Positions 1 through 8,829 of a stretch of DNA of 64,000 bases are shown here, piece by piece. The notes beneath the pieces were generated by a model. It had not been told where the DNA came from and searched no databases. It was given only the letters and a program-made list of their open reading frames with translations. Within the stretch, counting starts at the first letter, position 1. Every line of letters begins with the position of its first letter. This stretch comes from Prostheceraeus crozeri (Eukaryota > Platyhelminthes > Polycladida > Euryleptidae), in the NCBI GenBank assembly GCA_907163375.1, contig CAJQUW010000879.1:1-64000 (forward strand). The letters run 5' to 3'. The position numbers were made by a program, and so were the translations under genes.

Positions 1-117
1 AAATATATACATGAGTGTACTTCAATAAACATTGCTATATACAAAAAGTCTTTTTACTTCGTGAAGGGTGGAAATATACAGGGATAGGAAAAATGTCTTT
101 CAGTGGAAAAGTCATCA

Positions 118-232
118 CATGGGGAATGTACAGATGTGGACACATATTCACAAGGAAAAAACAATCTCATGCGATACATAAAACAACAATGTTTATCTAC
201 AGAAATCAACATCAAAATACTAAGTTAAGGAT
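118..232 (+). pseudogene. Relic C2H2 zinc-finger fragment
   Basis: A short stretch reads CGHIFTRK followed, after frame changes, by a His-rich tail. It closely resembles the first zinc finger of the PolB gene of element A (CGHIFTRKWDLTRH at about 3930-3960), but lies on the opposite strand just beyond the PolB 3' end. No open frame covers it cleanly. It may be a rearranged scrap of a second copy of the same gene. The evidence is a single short motif, so confidence is low. Confidence 0.3.
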
Positions 233-234
233 GA

Positions 235-3200
235 TTATGCTAAGACGTCTCCTGAATGTGGTAGTGTGAGTTTAATTCTTTTGGGTGGTGGTATGTTTGT
301 GTGAGGATGTCCATGTGGAAGAGATATGTTGTGTTCTAGCCAGCACCTCTTATCCTCCCATGCTGAAAGCGCCCGTTTCCTAAAAGTATGAGTTTTGATC
401 TCATGCGACTTAGATTTTAAGATTGTCATATTGACAAACGTTATATTTTTATTTCTATAGGCTCCCTTGAAATTTTTATGTTTCATGTCAGAGACCAATG
501 ATCTTGATATGCCTTTAGCGCGCTTAATGCTATCATCACTATCCTTTAATTTCATAGAATACATTTTAGGGCGGAGGAGAATCATTTCAGCTATCTCCTT
601 CCCTGCTGTCTCATCCTTAAAGCAACCAAGTTTTGCCTTATTTTTGATGGAGTATAGTGGATGATCAGCAGGATAATTTGATGTATCAAAATATCTTTCT
701 AAAGATTTTCCTACTTCATTAAAATTTAAATCTTTTTGAGTGGTAATACCTAAAAAGAAACTATCTGTGTCACCACCCAACAAACGAACCTCTTTTACGA
801 GAGGACACGGTTTTAGTATTTTATGGAAGAGTTGATACATTTCAAGCTTGGAGTAATCTAGAACAGCTTGACCAATATAGATGGGTTTGCACAACTCAAC
901 TTCAGATTTTATCATTTTAATACCTACAAGATCCTCATCGATTATGTCTCTATCGATGAATAGAGGTGATGAGGTCAATTTGTGATACTTTTGATCATCA
1001 TTAACCAGTTTGTAGTTTACGCGCTTTCTAACATCCTCCATCGTCTTACCAAATAGACTGTTGTTCTTATATTTATAAAAATCTTTTTCAAAATTATTTT
1101 GGGCTAGTGCACGTTTCTGGCTGTTACTATCTATGTAGGGTTTGAGAAAGGCTTTCTGTCTAAATTTAATAATGCGGTGAACTCTTTTTAAAATCATGCC
1201 CATTTCTAAATAAAATTTTAAGATGCTAAAGTGGACTAGATAGTTTTCTTTATCATATTGAGTGAGCAAAAGTTTGCGGCAAGGCTTATACTTGGGTTGT
1301 CCACATGATTCTAAATCTTTATGAAATTGTTTCATAAAGTCGGAAAACATATCTTTACTCACTTCACCTGATTCGGGTGCGAGTGGAAAATCTACGGTTT
1401 TATGTTTAATATTATTTGGATAGATTAGATCTATCTCAAAATAATATCCCCAATCACCTTCATCTGGAATTGCTAGTATGTTGGAAGGGTTGGAGAAATG
1501 TTGAATTTCACTATCATCTAACCAGCTAAACTCAGAGTGAGGTAGCGGTTTGGATAATGAACTACCATACAAATTATTTTGGTCATAATACTTAAGATGA
1601 GTCTGATCATCGCCTACTATTTTTGATTTTAACCTATGTTTATTTACAAATGTGAGACCACCGCGAATTCCTCGCTCAAATAAATTATACATCTCTGGAT
1701 CTTGTAAGAGATGAATGGTCTCACCAGTCATTTTAAAAGCAGACTTAAATGACATGGCTGGTAGACTGACAAAGTGGACGGGATCTAACTTATCTTCTTC
1801 TAATGCCACTCGTCGAAACTCCTGAAATACATCAGCCAGCAAAAATACATCTAACTTAAGATAGGCAATCATATATTCGCCAAATGTATGGCAGTCAAAT
1901 TTTATCCATGCATCTTGTGCATGTTCATAATCTTCGGTCTTACATTCTGCGCCGATCAAATCATTTTTAAATTTATCTATGGGCGGAAGAGAAGTCTCGC
2001 CGAGTTTACTAATCGCATCAAAATATGCATATGGAAAGACTCCTTTCCGTGTGATGACTTCATCGGTTAGATTTGGATATTGTTTCTTAAGATTTTGTGT
2101 TAGTGGAAGAGACTTTAGATTTTGTACGAGAGAGGCCAGTGATGCAGTCATAAATTGGTAGGAATCTAAAAATTTTATATCAAAATAGACCGTCTTATTT
2201 TCTTTAGTTTTATCGACAGGCACTTTTGCTGTCATGGCCATAAACTTCTCTCTCGTTTGTGCTATTACATCAAGCTTCCACTCTTTCATTTGACCTAAAC
2301 CTCCTTTTATTATCATATGGCTATCGTAGCCCTTGAAATTATGGAAAATGACGGGTAATATACGCCGTTTCATCCTAAGTGAAAAATTGCATTTTGAACA
2401 TAGTGCGTTTCTAAATTTACCAGTGATGTGATCATGGTCGCGCACTTTCTTAATCTTATCATCATCAAATGTTTTCCTACATTTGGGGCAAACGTTGCAA
2501 CTATCAAATTTTACTTGATCATCTGCTGTCATATGCAATGATCTGCGATAGAGTTCACCATCATACTTTTGCTGAAATTTTACAGCCTGTTTGAGGAATT
2601 GTAGGAATTGGTAAATACAATCCTCACCTTGCCAGACGTGCATTTTATTTTTTCTATTTTGGAAATGGTCATGCCATACTTCATAGCAGGAAATGGCTGC
2701 TGGTCGATGGATGTTATCATCGATATAACATTCGATGTCAGCATAGATGACACGAAGAGGACTTAGTTCATCGCCATTCTCTCTATATGAAAACTCCTTA
2801 TCTTTGGGCATGCGTTCCATTTGCAGTTTACCTCGCTTACACCACTCATAATGAGTTTCAAATTTGTTTTTACTCCTAAAGTTCCGAATGCATCTGTCAC
2901 AGTAATAAATCTCTGATGAGGTAGAATTTCTTAAGTGGTGGTATAAGCGAGAAATTTTGGGAATGCCGCAGTAGTGCCATTCCTCACTACCATCCTGTCT
3001 TACTAATAAAAGGTTGACAACGTGGTCATAACAACTCGAACGCGAGTTGTAGCACACACCCTTCAATCCCTTTTCCCAAACATGGAGAACTATTTTAATG
3101 TTGTTCAATTTTTCAAATTTTTCTATATCTTTAATTTTCATATCGTCACTATTACAGTCATCGAAGTTTAATTCATTCTCCCACTGCCTATAGCTATATG

Positions 3201-3304
3201 TGCGATTTCGATTCGCATTGATATCATTATAGTGGAGAATGGAGAGGACAGCATATTTAAAACATTGCGATTCGCAATCGACATTAATGACTGCTGTTTT
3301 GTTT
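235..3304 (-). CDS. Family B DNA polymerase (protein-primed type), element A
   Basis: The open frame from the Met at 3141 encodes 968 residues and continues open upstream to about 3304. In order it shows a WHYC segment (55-58), a C2H2 finger (79-101), ExoI YADIEC (133-138), a Cys4/DHDH HNH-like (endonuclease VII-like) insertion (215-251), ExoII FHNFKGYD (266-273), ExoIII YLKLD (427-431), RGG (493-495), motif A DQNNLYG (520-526), motif B KNNSLFGKT (692-700) and motif C DTDS (791-794). All catalytic exonuclease and polymerase residues are present. The architecture matches PolB of Polintons and related animal elements, which copy linear DNA from a protein primer. The N-terminal zinc-finger part (3306-4208) is in another frame; one frame break near 3300 separates them. 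Apart from that the gene looks intact. Confidence 0.9.
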
Positions 3305-3305
3305 T

Positions 3306-4208
3306 TTAAATTTTTGGAAGTTTAAAGGAGCCTCGACCACTATGATTTCCTAATAAACTGATTTTAAATAAGGCTGACTCAATGCCGTCAAAAATGAGAC
3401 CGCTATCGCGCTCGTTAAATTTATCAATATTTAATTTTAATCCTTGGATGTGAAAATTTATCCAAGACTCATAGTCTACAACCTCGGTTGCAGGAGAGGA
3501 GGGTATGTGAAACTCCAACCTCTCTATTATTTGTCCAGTATGGTGGTCGATTTTTACATATTTTATTTTAAGATAGATGAGCGCCTTCATCCTAAAATTG
3601 TCTAAATTGTTGAAGAGCGCTTCTATCAATGATGAATTTTGATGAAACCATTCCTCAAAGTTAGCAATGGTTTCTGAGGAGTCCATCTGGTAGTTCCTCA
3701 CTAAATTATTTATGGACACTTCAGTGAGTCGGATAGAGGAGGTACCGTTGGTGTAGGTATCGTTCGTGTGTGTATGTTGAAGTCTGTGCGAAGATAGTTC
3801 AAAACGTGTCTCGAAAGACTGAGCGCACAAGTCGCAAGAAAAGGAGACGACGTTAACAGAATCATCCCCACCTCCGGAGATTGATGCCGGCTTAGGTCGA
3901 CAAACACCTCGCTTGATGTGTCGGGTGAGATCCCATTTCCTCGTGAAGATGTGCCCACAGTCAGCACATTCCCACTCGTTGCCATGTCGCGACAGTTCTG
4001 AGCTGGAACTCACATCACCTGAAAGAGAAATCATTCTATCATCTCTGTTCAAGCCTCAGTGTAGTGTTACAACCTACCTTGACTCAATAACTCTAAACTT
4101 TCCTCGAGAAGGGAGGGCGTTGGTGATGAAGTTGATGCCTGAAATTGAGGAAGATGCTATTAGTCACACGTTTGAGGGAGATGAGAGAGGAAATCTTTAA
4201 CTTACCAT
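3306..4208 (-). CDS. N-terminal zinc-finger exons of the element A PolB gene
   Basis: I infer three exons. The start ATG (4206-4208) abuts a GTAAGT donor; exon 2 is 4078-4138; exon 3 starts at 4018 after a CTTTCAG acceptor. Phases agree across both junctions. Exon 3 carries two C2H2 fingers (CADCGHIF...H...C and CDLCAQSF...H...H), then a conserved block also found in element B (LVRNYQMDSSE here, LVRDYELESSE there). The frame stops at 3306 in a run of A and T. The sequence just beyond (CESQCFKYAVLSILHYND) matches the PolB protein of B in a shifted frame, so this is the front of one polyprotein-like gene. The frame break could be an indel, a sequence error or programmed frameshifting. Confidence 0.7.
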
Positions 4209-4313
4209 TTTAATGAAATATGATCAGACAGAATAATAGTCAAAGATAGAGATCGTGCGTTCGTCACTTGTATGATTCACAGATTAAATGAAATGACATG
4301 AATGTCACTTTGC

Positions 4314-4320
4314 TTATATA
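4314..4320 (-). promoter_or_regulatory. TATA box of the element A PolB gene
   Basis: TATATAA on the minus strand lies about 105 bp upstream of the inferred first-exon ATG at 4208. It has the same GTATATAAGC context as the other TATA boxes of these elements. The position fits a 5' leader of roughly 75 nt. Confidence 0.6.
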
Positions 4321-4433
4321 CTTTCATTCTCTTCATTCATTGGATGTTCATTCTGATTGGCTGCTTGTGTATACTTAAGAATTAGAAAAATGTTAAAGTT
4401 ATCATTATTCAAAGTCAGCATTTCAAAGACAAC

Positions 4434-4862
4434 ATGACAAGTCCTCCAACAACACCAAATACCGCATTGGAGTTCTCCTCTCCATGCACATCAGCAAAGG
4501 TGCTCGTTACACCAAATGCACCAAGAAAGGCGAAGGTGGAGAAGACATACAATCTCGACAATATACGAAAGTTATCATTATCGGAGGACGATGAAGAGGA
4601 GTTGCCCGACCTAACAGGCATACGGTGGAAATATTTACAATATGATGCCGAAGGGGTGATGGAGATGACCAGCAAGTCGCACTTGCATCAAATATGGGAG
4701 TGGTACACCCCTAACTCCCAACCGCGAACCGTGGCGGAGTGGGCGTACATTGAGAAAGTGAGGGACGCTGCAGAAGAACGTTTAAAGCAGCTCAACTGTT
4801 TTTGCTATCTATGTGAAGCCAGACTCTGGGACGATATTGACGATGAAGACCTTTTGAAATAA
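4434..4862 (+). CDS. Acidic protein with a Cys pair near the C terminus, element A
   Basis: This 142-residue frame starts MTSPPTTPNTALEF and is transcribed divergently from the PolB gene. It has a Ser/Thr/Pro-rich N terminus, a basic patch (PRKAKVEK), an acidic stretch (SEDDEEELPDL) and a C-terminal CFCYLCEARLWDD segment with a possible CxxC zinc half-site. An AATAAA lies about 10 bp past the stop. I recognise no family and see no counterpart in element B. The compact frame, the poly(A) signal and the position between real element genes support it as a gene. Confidence 0.6.
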   Translation: MTSPPTTPNTALEFSSPCTSAKVLVTPNAPRKAKVEKTYNLDNIRKLSLSEDDEEELPDLTGIRWKYLQYDAEGVMEMTSKSHLHQIWEWYTPNSQPRTVAEWAYIEKVRDAAEERLKQLNCFCYLCEARLWDDIDDEDLLK

Positions 4863-4912
4863 ATGCCATAATAAATGTTTATTTCGTATTATCTTTGCTT
4901 TCATACTGACTT

Positions 4913-5333
4913 ACTTGAATGGGGTTTTAGTGAATAATTTAACCATGTATACTTTTTCATTTGGAAATAGTAGCACGCTTAGTTTAACTTGCAAATCTTA
5001 TAACATTTCATATGGGTGATAATGGTAGATGAAATAGTGTTAAATAAAATTAAGATAGGTTACATGATTCTGGGATAGCAATCGACTGCGATCCATGTGT
5101 AAAGAGCTTGTTAGACTACGGATGGGCTTAAGTGGATGATTTAACCATGTATACTTTTTCATTTGGAAATAGTAGCACGCTTAGTCTAACTTGTAAATCT
5201 TAAAACATTTCATATGGTCGATGATGATGATAGATGAAATAGTGTCAAATAAAATTAAGATAGCTTACACTTCTGATACACGGATAGCAATCGACTGTGA
5301 TCCATGTGTAAAGAGATTGTTAGACTACGGAAG
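4913..5333. repeat. Tandem pair of about 210-bp units
   Basis: Two adjacent units, about 4913-5122 and 5124-5333, share long blocks such as CCATGTATACTTTTTCATTT and a second block ending GTGTAAAGAG. Part of the unit (GATAGCAATCGACTG) recurs at 6172. The plus strand of both units translates to a similar peptide containing IAIDCDPCVK, so the unit may derive from an eroded coding sequence. Confidence 0.65.
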
Positions 5334-5442
5334 AGAGAAGTGTGTTATGTTGCGTGTGGCGCGTGAGTGTCCTCCCATTTCATTCCATTCATCAATTCGT
5401 CTCATTGATAGAGACAGGTAGAACTCATGGTTCTCATAACGT

Positions 5443-5669
5443 ATGCAATGGAAAGTTTTAGGCAACCTTCGACAGTTGGCTAAATGTCGCCCTGACGCGA
5501 ATGCATACTACGTTGAGACAGAGGCAATCACTTGCAAACATGACGCAGAGAGGTTTAACAAGATTGACCATTGCCGAATGTCCCTTGCGGTATACATAGC
5601 TACGGGTTTCACCGCCGCCCTTTACAGGAACACCCGTCGAAAGGAAGTATTACACCGAACTTCATTTGC
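5443..5669 (+). CDS. Possible degenerate small gene, element A
   Basis: A plus-strand frame begins MQWKVLGNLRQLAK and contains Cys/His residues (TCKHDAERF, DHCRMS). It runs into the minus-strand 3' cassette repeat at 5671, so its apparent C terminus is not its own. The preceding tandem units contain similar-looking coding sequence in other frames. It may be the decayed remains of one gene spanning about 5220-5670. I do not recognise it. Confidence 0.25.
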
Positions 5670-5670
5670 A

Positions 5671-5810
5671 ACGTTCAAGTTGACTGATAGCAGATTCAAC
5701 TTAATGATAGTATTCGCCAGTCCGAAGACTGCCCAGGGCAAACCGCGAGGAGGTTCTATCATGTCTTGCCCCATGGTGGCCCTTAAGATAGCCGATGGTT
5801 CGTTCTCGGG
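5671..5810 (-). terminator. 3' cassette copy 1 with histone-like hairpin
   Basis: This is the first of three 140-bp direct copies in element A (5671-5810, 6192-6331, 6668-6807). Each lies just after the stop codon of a minus-strand gene, here the gene ending at 5823. On the minus strand each has a 16-nt hairpin (here 5778-5793), then ACCA, then CAAGACATGA about 10 nt on. In this copy the stem has one mismatch (GGCTAT against AGGGCC). Hairpin length, the trailing ACC and the downstream CAAGA match replication-dependent histone mRNA 3' ends. Confidence 0.6.
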
Positions 5811-5822
5811 GTGTGAATTTGA

Positions 5823-6077
5823 CTATTGGCTGGAATAATCAATGGGTATGACGGTTAGGTTGTCATAGACCCTATACCGCCGAGGTCGTACTGGTGCATC
5901 TGGCACCTTTCGGATGCGGGTGGTATTTGGAGTCCACACCTCATCCGTCCAAACGATCCTCTTGATCTTCCCCTTCTTCTCAGTCTCTTCATCCCACTCG
6001 TCGAGGATGACGAACTCGGGAATGGCGTTGTCTTCATCGGTGAAGACGGGAATGTTGTCGGCAGATGTCGCTTCCAT
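5823..6077 (-). CDS. Small acidic/basic protein A1, element A
   Basis: This 84-residue frame starts MEATSADNIPVF. It has an acidic N-terminal half (DEDN, DEWDEETE), a basic middle (KKGKIKR) and an Arg/Pro-rich segment (VRPRRYRV). The start follows a TATATAA box by about 42 bp, so the leader is very short. The stop is followed within 15 bp by the 140-bp 3' cassette with the histone-like hairpin. Promoter, frame and 3' end therefore form a tidy transcription unit. I recognise no family. Confidence 0.65.
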   Translation of the reverse strand: MEATSADNIPVFTDEDNAIPEFVILDEWDEETEKKGKIKRIVWTDEVWTPNTTRIRKVPDAPVRPRRYRVYDNLTVIPIDYSSQ

Positions 6078-6118
6078 CGTGACTTCAAATTGAATGAGAA
6101 GCGCTACAATCTTCTGGC

Positions 6119-6125
6119 TTATATA
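6119..6125 (-). promoter_or_regulatory. TATA box for gene A1
   Basis: TATATAA within CCCTATATAAGCC on the minus strand lies 42 bp upstream of the ATG at 6077. Spacing fits a transcription start about 10-15 bp before the ATG. Confidence 0.65.
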
Positions 6126-6191
6126 GGGTTTTCAACAATGAATTGCTCAACAGCGAATCAGAATGCTTCAGGGATAGCAATCGACTGCATA

Positions 6192-6331
6192 ATGTTCAAG
6201 TTGACTGATAGCAGATTCAACTTAATGATAGTATTCGCCAGTCCGAAGACTGCCCAGGGCAAACCGCGAGGAGGTTCTATCATGTCTTGCCCCATGGTGG
6301 CCCTTAAGAGAGCCGGTGGTTCGTTCTCGGG
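6192..6331 (-). terminator. 3' cassette copy 2 with histone-like hairpin
   Basis: This is the second 140-bp copy, placed 12 bp past the stop of the gene ending at 6344. The hairpin (6299-6314) is GGCTCT-CTTA-AGGGCC with one U-G pair, followed by ACCATGG and CAAGACATGA. It has the 6-bp stem and 4-nt loop of histone mRNA ends. Confidence 0.65.
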
Positions 6332-6343
6332 AGTAACGTCATC

Positions 6344-6610
6344 TTACACCCTACCAATTCTGCTGAGAGAGTCTTTGACTCTCTCTTTGGTAGCACTGTC
6401 GACTTCCACACTAACTGGTACATGGCTAAAAAGTGGAATGTAGCGCCATTCCGTTGGATTGACAGCAGTTTGTGTCATCGGATTGCCAATCCGAGCAAGA
6501 TTATTAAAAACTCTGTCTTGCTCCTCTAGCCTGACAAACTCCTCAAATAAATTTCGCGGCCTTAACTGCGGTCCGCGAGGAGAGCTGACTTGACTGTTCG
6601 GCGTCTGCAT
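6344..6610 (-). CDS. Small protein A2, element A
   Basis: This 88-residue frame starts MQTPNSQVSSPRGPQ. It has a Pro/Arg-rich N terminus, a charged helix (LFEEFVRLEEQDRVF), and a middle segment NPTEWRYIPLFSHVPVSV. A TATATAA box lies 33 bp upstream, and the 140-bp 3' cassette lies just after the stop. I find no known domain. As in gene A1, the very close TATA box suggests a leader of only a few nucleotides. Confidence 0.65.
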   Translation of the reverse strand: MQTPNSQVSSPRGPQLRPRNLFEEFVRLEEQDRVFNNLARIGNPMTQTAVNPTEWRYIPLFSHVPVSVEVDSATKERVKDSLSRIGRV

Positions 6611-6642
6611 GATTGAAATGAAATGAAATGAGAGGCAGTGGT

Positions 6643-6649
6643 TTATATA
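6643..6649 (-). promoter_or_regulatory. TATA box for gene A2
   Basis: TATATAA within GGGTATATAAACC on the minus strand lies 33 bp before the ATG at 6610. Confidence 0.65.
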
Positions 6650-6667
6650 CCCCTCTAACGCGACGCA

Positions 6668-6807
6668 ACGTTCAAGTTGACTGATAGCAGATTCAACTTA
6701 ATGATAGTATTCGCCAGTCCGAAGACTGCCCAGGGCAAACCGCGTGGAGGTTCTATCATGTCTTGCCCCTAGGTGGCCCTTAAGAGAGCCGATGGTTCGT
6801 TCTCGGG
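6668..6807 (-). terminator. 3' cassette copy 3 with histone-like hairpin
   Basis: This third 140-bp copy serves the zinc/coiled-coil gene, after a short 3' intron. The hairpin (6775-6790) is GGCTCT-CTTA-AGGGCC followed by ACC and, 10 nt on, CAAGACATGA. The homologous gene in element B also keeps this hairpin (31859-31874). Confidence 0.65.
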
Positions 6808-6907
6808 AGTGTCGTGATGGGGTGGTGAAGGCGGGCAAAGATCTGCAATGAAAATGATATGTATTAGAATAGGATATACTATCTTATTTACTTTTTCACT
6901 TACCAAG

Positions 6908-8086
6908 TTAGTCATCCTTTGGCAGTCTCGCGCGTTTCCGAATCGAAAATTTGTGGAGATGGCCGCGCATTCGTAGGCTGGCGTGGAGGCATTTTTTCGT
7001 GGGATGACCATTGTAGCATAGGATGGATTCGTCTAAATTCTGGTTTACGAGTACTTCGCCGGCCAAATGATTAACCCGAATAGGGATGTGAAACTCAAAC
7101 AAACGATCCTCATTCACACGTTCCCACTCATCCCTCATTCGCTCCAACTTCTCATACGCCTGCTTCTCATCACCCCGCCGAGCCACAGTCCTCTCCAACT
7201 CAACATTCCTCGCTCTCAACACACTCATCTCCTTCATCATCTCCTCAAACTTCGCTTCTGCATCTCTCATTCTTCTCTCCGCAGCACTCGCCCTCTTCTC
7301 ACACTCATCATTCTTCTCTTCCAACTCACGCGTCTTATTCTTCAAATCAGTCACACTACGCCTCATTCTAATATTTTCATCCGCTACCTCCTTCGACTTC
7401 AGTTCCTTCTTTTTCAACTCATCCAACTCCTTCACAACTTCATCCTTCACTTTCTTCAAACTCTCATACTTATTCACCAACAAATCATGCGCCATCTGCT
7501 GCGAAACATGCCTCTTCTCTTCATCCTTTAACCACCTCGCCGACTGCACACGAATCCCACCACTCTTCACATTTGGGGAAGATGAGCTCTTCGGGGGGTC
7601 GGTGATGACGATGTTTGACACCTCCGACGACGAAGAGCTCAACTTCCTCACACGCTTCCTCACACGCTCCCTATCTAAATCCACATCATCCTCATCATCA
7701 CTCTCAAGCACTCTCTTTCGCTCAATCTCACCCTCCAACGACGCAACCGCTCTCGCCAACTCATCATTCTCAATAACATTCTCAACAACATTCTCAGCCT
7801 TACCCTCTCGCTCGATCGCCAACATTCGCTCCCTCTCTTCCACAATCAACTGCGTAAATCTCAAATCAGTCACTAAACCACCACTGCAGTCAGCATGCAC
7901 TCTGTAAAAACGCGCCTCATCCTCATCACCCTTCAGCACTCTACACTTCACGCACGCAACCCTATTCAAGATAATCATGTGGCCGGTGCCCGCCTTCTTG
8001 ACATGAGCCTTGGCGTCCGCACTGCGATTAACTCGCCCACATGAGCACATTTTAATATGGTATTTGCGGTTCCTGTCATTAGCCAT
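6908..8086 (-). CDS. Zinc/coiled-coil protein, element A
   Basis: The likely start is the ATG at 8084-8086 (MANDRNRKYHIKMCSCG), because a TTACAG splice acceptor lies 15 bp before it; this gives about 392 residues. The N terminus has a Cys/His pattern (CSCG, H, CVKC, H, C) suggesting zinc binding. A long charged helix follows, with heptad-like Leu/Glu/Lys content over about 200 residues (KVKDEVVKELDELKKKELK and similar), which indicates a coiled coil. The C terminus begins FHIPI and has a CYNG...KKC segment. Element B encodes a clear homologue. After the stop comes a 61-nt intron (6843-6903) leading to the hairpin cassette. The role is unknown; a structural or nucleic-acid-binding protein is a guess. 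Confidence 0.75.
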   Translation of the reverse strand: MANDRNRKYHIKMCSCGRVNRSADAKAHVKKAGTGHMIILNRVACVKCRVLKGDEDEARFYRVHADCSGGLVTDLRFTQLIVEERERMLAIEREGKAENVVENVIENDELARAVASLEGEIERKRVLESDDEDDVDLDRERVRKRVRKLSSSSSEVSNIVITDPPKSSSSPNVKSGGIRVQSARWLKDEEKRHVSQQMAHDLLVNKYESLKKVKDEVVKELDELKKKELKSKEVADENIRMRRSVTDLKNKTRELEEKNDECEKRASAAERRMRDAEAKFEEMMKEMSVLRARNVELERTVARRGDEKQAYEKLERMRDEWERVNEDRLFEFHIPIRVNHLAGEVLVNQNLDESILCYNGHPTKKCLHASLRMRGHLHKFSIRKRARLPKDD

Positions 8087-8099
8087 GTTAGATTTATCG

Positions 8100-8640
8100 T
8101 TAGCTGTAAGATAATGAAATTTGTATAAGTTTGGAATCATGTAGTACAGTCATATTCCCAAAGAGTGTAGTGAGTGGCACTCGATCCCGTCAACAGCCCG
8201 AAGGCCTTTTACTGATCACTAGGGAAGTGAGAGATCTTCCCCGATACCCGCTCTTTACAGCTGAAGACATCATTGTCACTGCCCCGAAGTGGTAACAGGA
8301 ACGCCGAGTCAAAGGTAGTGATCAGTAGCTGGGATCTAACCCCTCAAAGCTGCCTTATACTTAGTTAAATTTCAAATCTGATAGCATATTTGAACTCAGG
8401 ATACTTGAAAACCTTAGTCTATATGTTAAAACTTTGAAAAAACTGAAAATTAAGAATTTTTAAAAAATTCCGCATTTTACCACTCATACTACTTTTAAAA
8501 AATTTTATCAGTAGTAAAGACACTATCAAACTCTATCATACAAACTTTGAAGTAAGAAGATAGCTTGCCTACTTCAAAAGATATAGTCCTTTGAAACACC
8601 CGATATCGGCAGCTCAGAGCGACGACCGTCGCTTACCTCG
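8100..8640 (-). other. 5' leader intron of the element A zinc/coiled-coil gene
   Basis: On the minus strand a GAG/GTAAGC donor near 8633 and a TCTTACAG acceptor near 8102 bracket a 5' UTR intron. The sequence around the donor (TCGCTCTGAGCTGCCGAT just inside it) resembles that after the first promoter of element B (29750), so the arrangement is conserved. No other gene is visible here. Confidence 0.5.
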
Positions 8641-8678
8641 TCTTTCGATGAAGTGATCAGACTTACGTTGTCGGGGGT

Positions 8679-8685
8679 TTATATA
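8679..8685 (-). promoter_or_regulatory. TATA box of the element A zinc/coiled-coil gene
   Basis: TATATAA within GCATATATAAACCCCC on the minus strand lies about 45 bp upstream of the inferred leader-exon donor. Confidence 0.6.
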
Positions 8686-8829
8686 TGCTCGGAAGAAAAC
8701 TTAAAATGGCTCTATCTCCGAAAGTATTCATCGTAGCGACATGCGGTTTGTTGCAAACGATTCGTCTCATCATTCTCTATCATATGACACCTGAACCATT
8801 CTCATATGATCACGGAAAGTTGGTCCGTC

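Noticed and set aside
7067-7531. 154-codon plus-strand frame
   Set aside because: It is antisense to the coiled-coil region of the zinc/coiled-coil gene; the low-complexity Leu/His/Ile composition is the mirror of Lys/Glu-rich codons.
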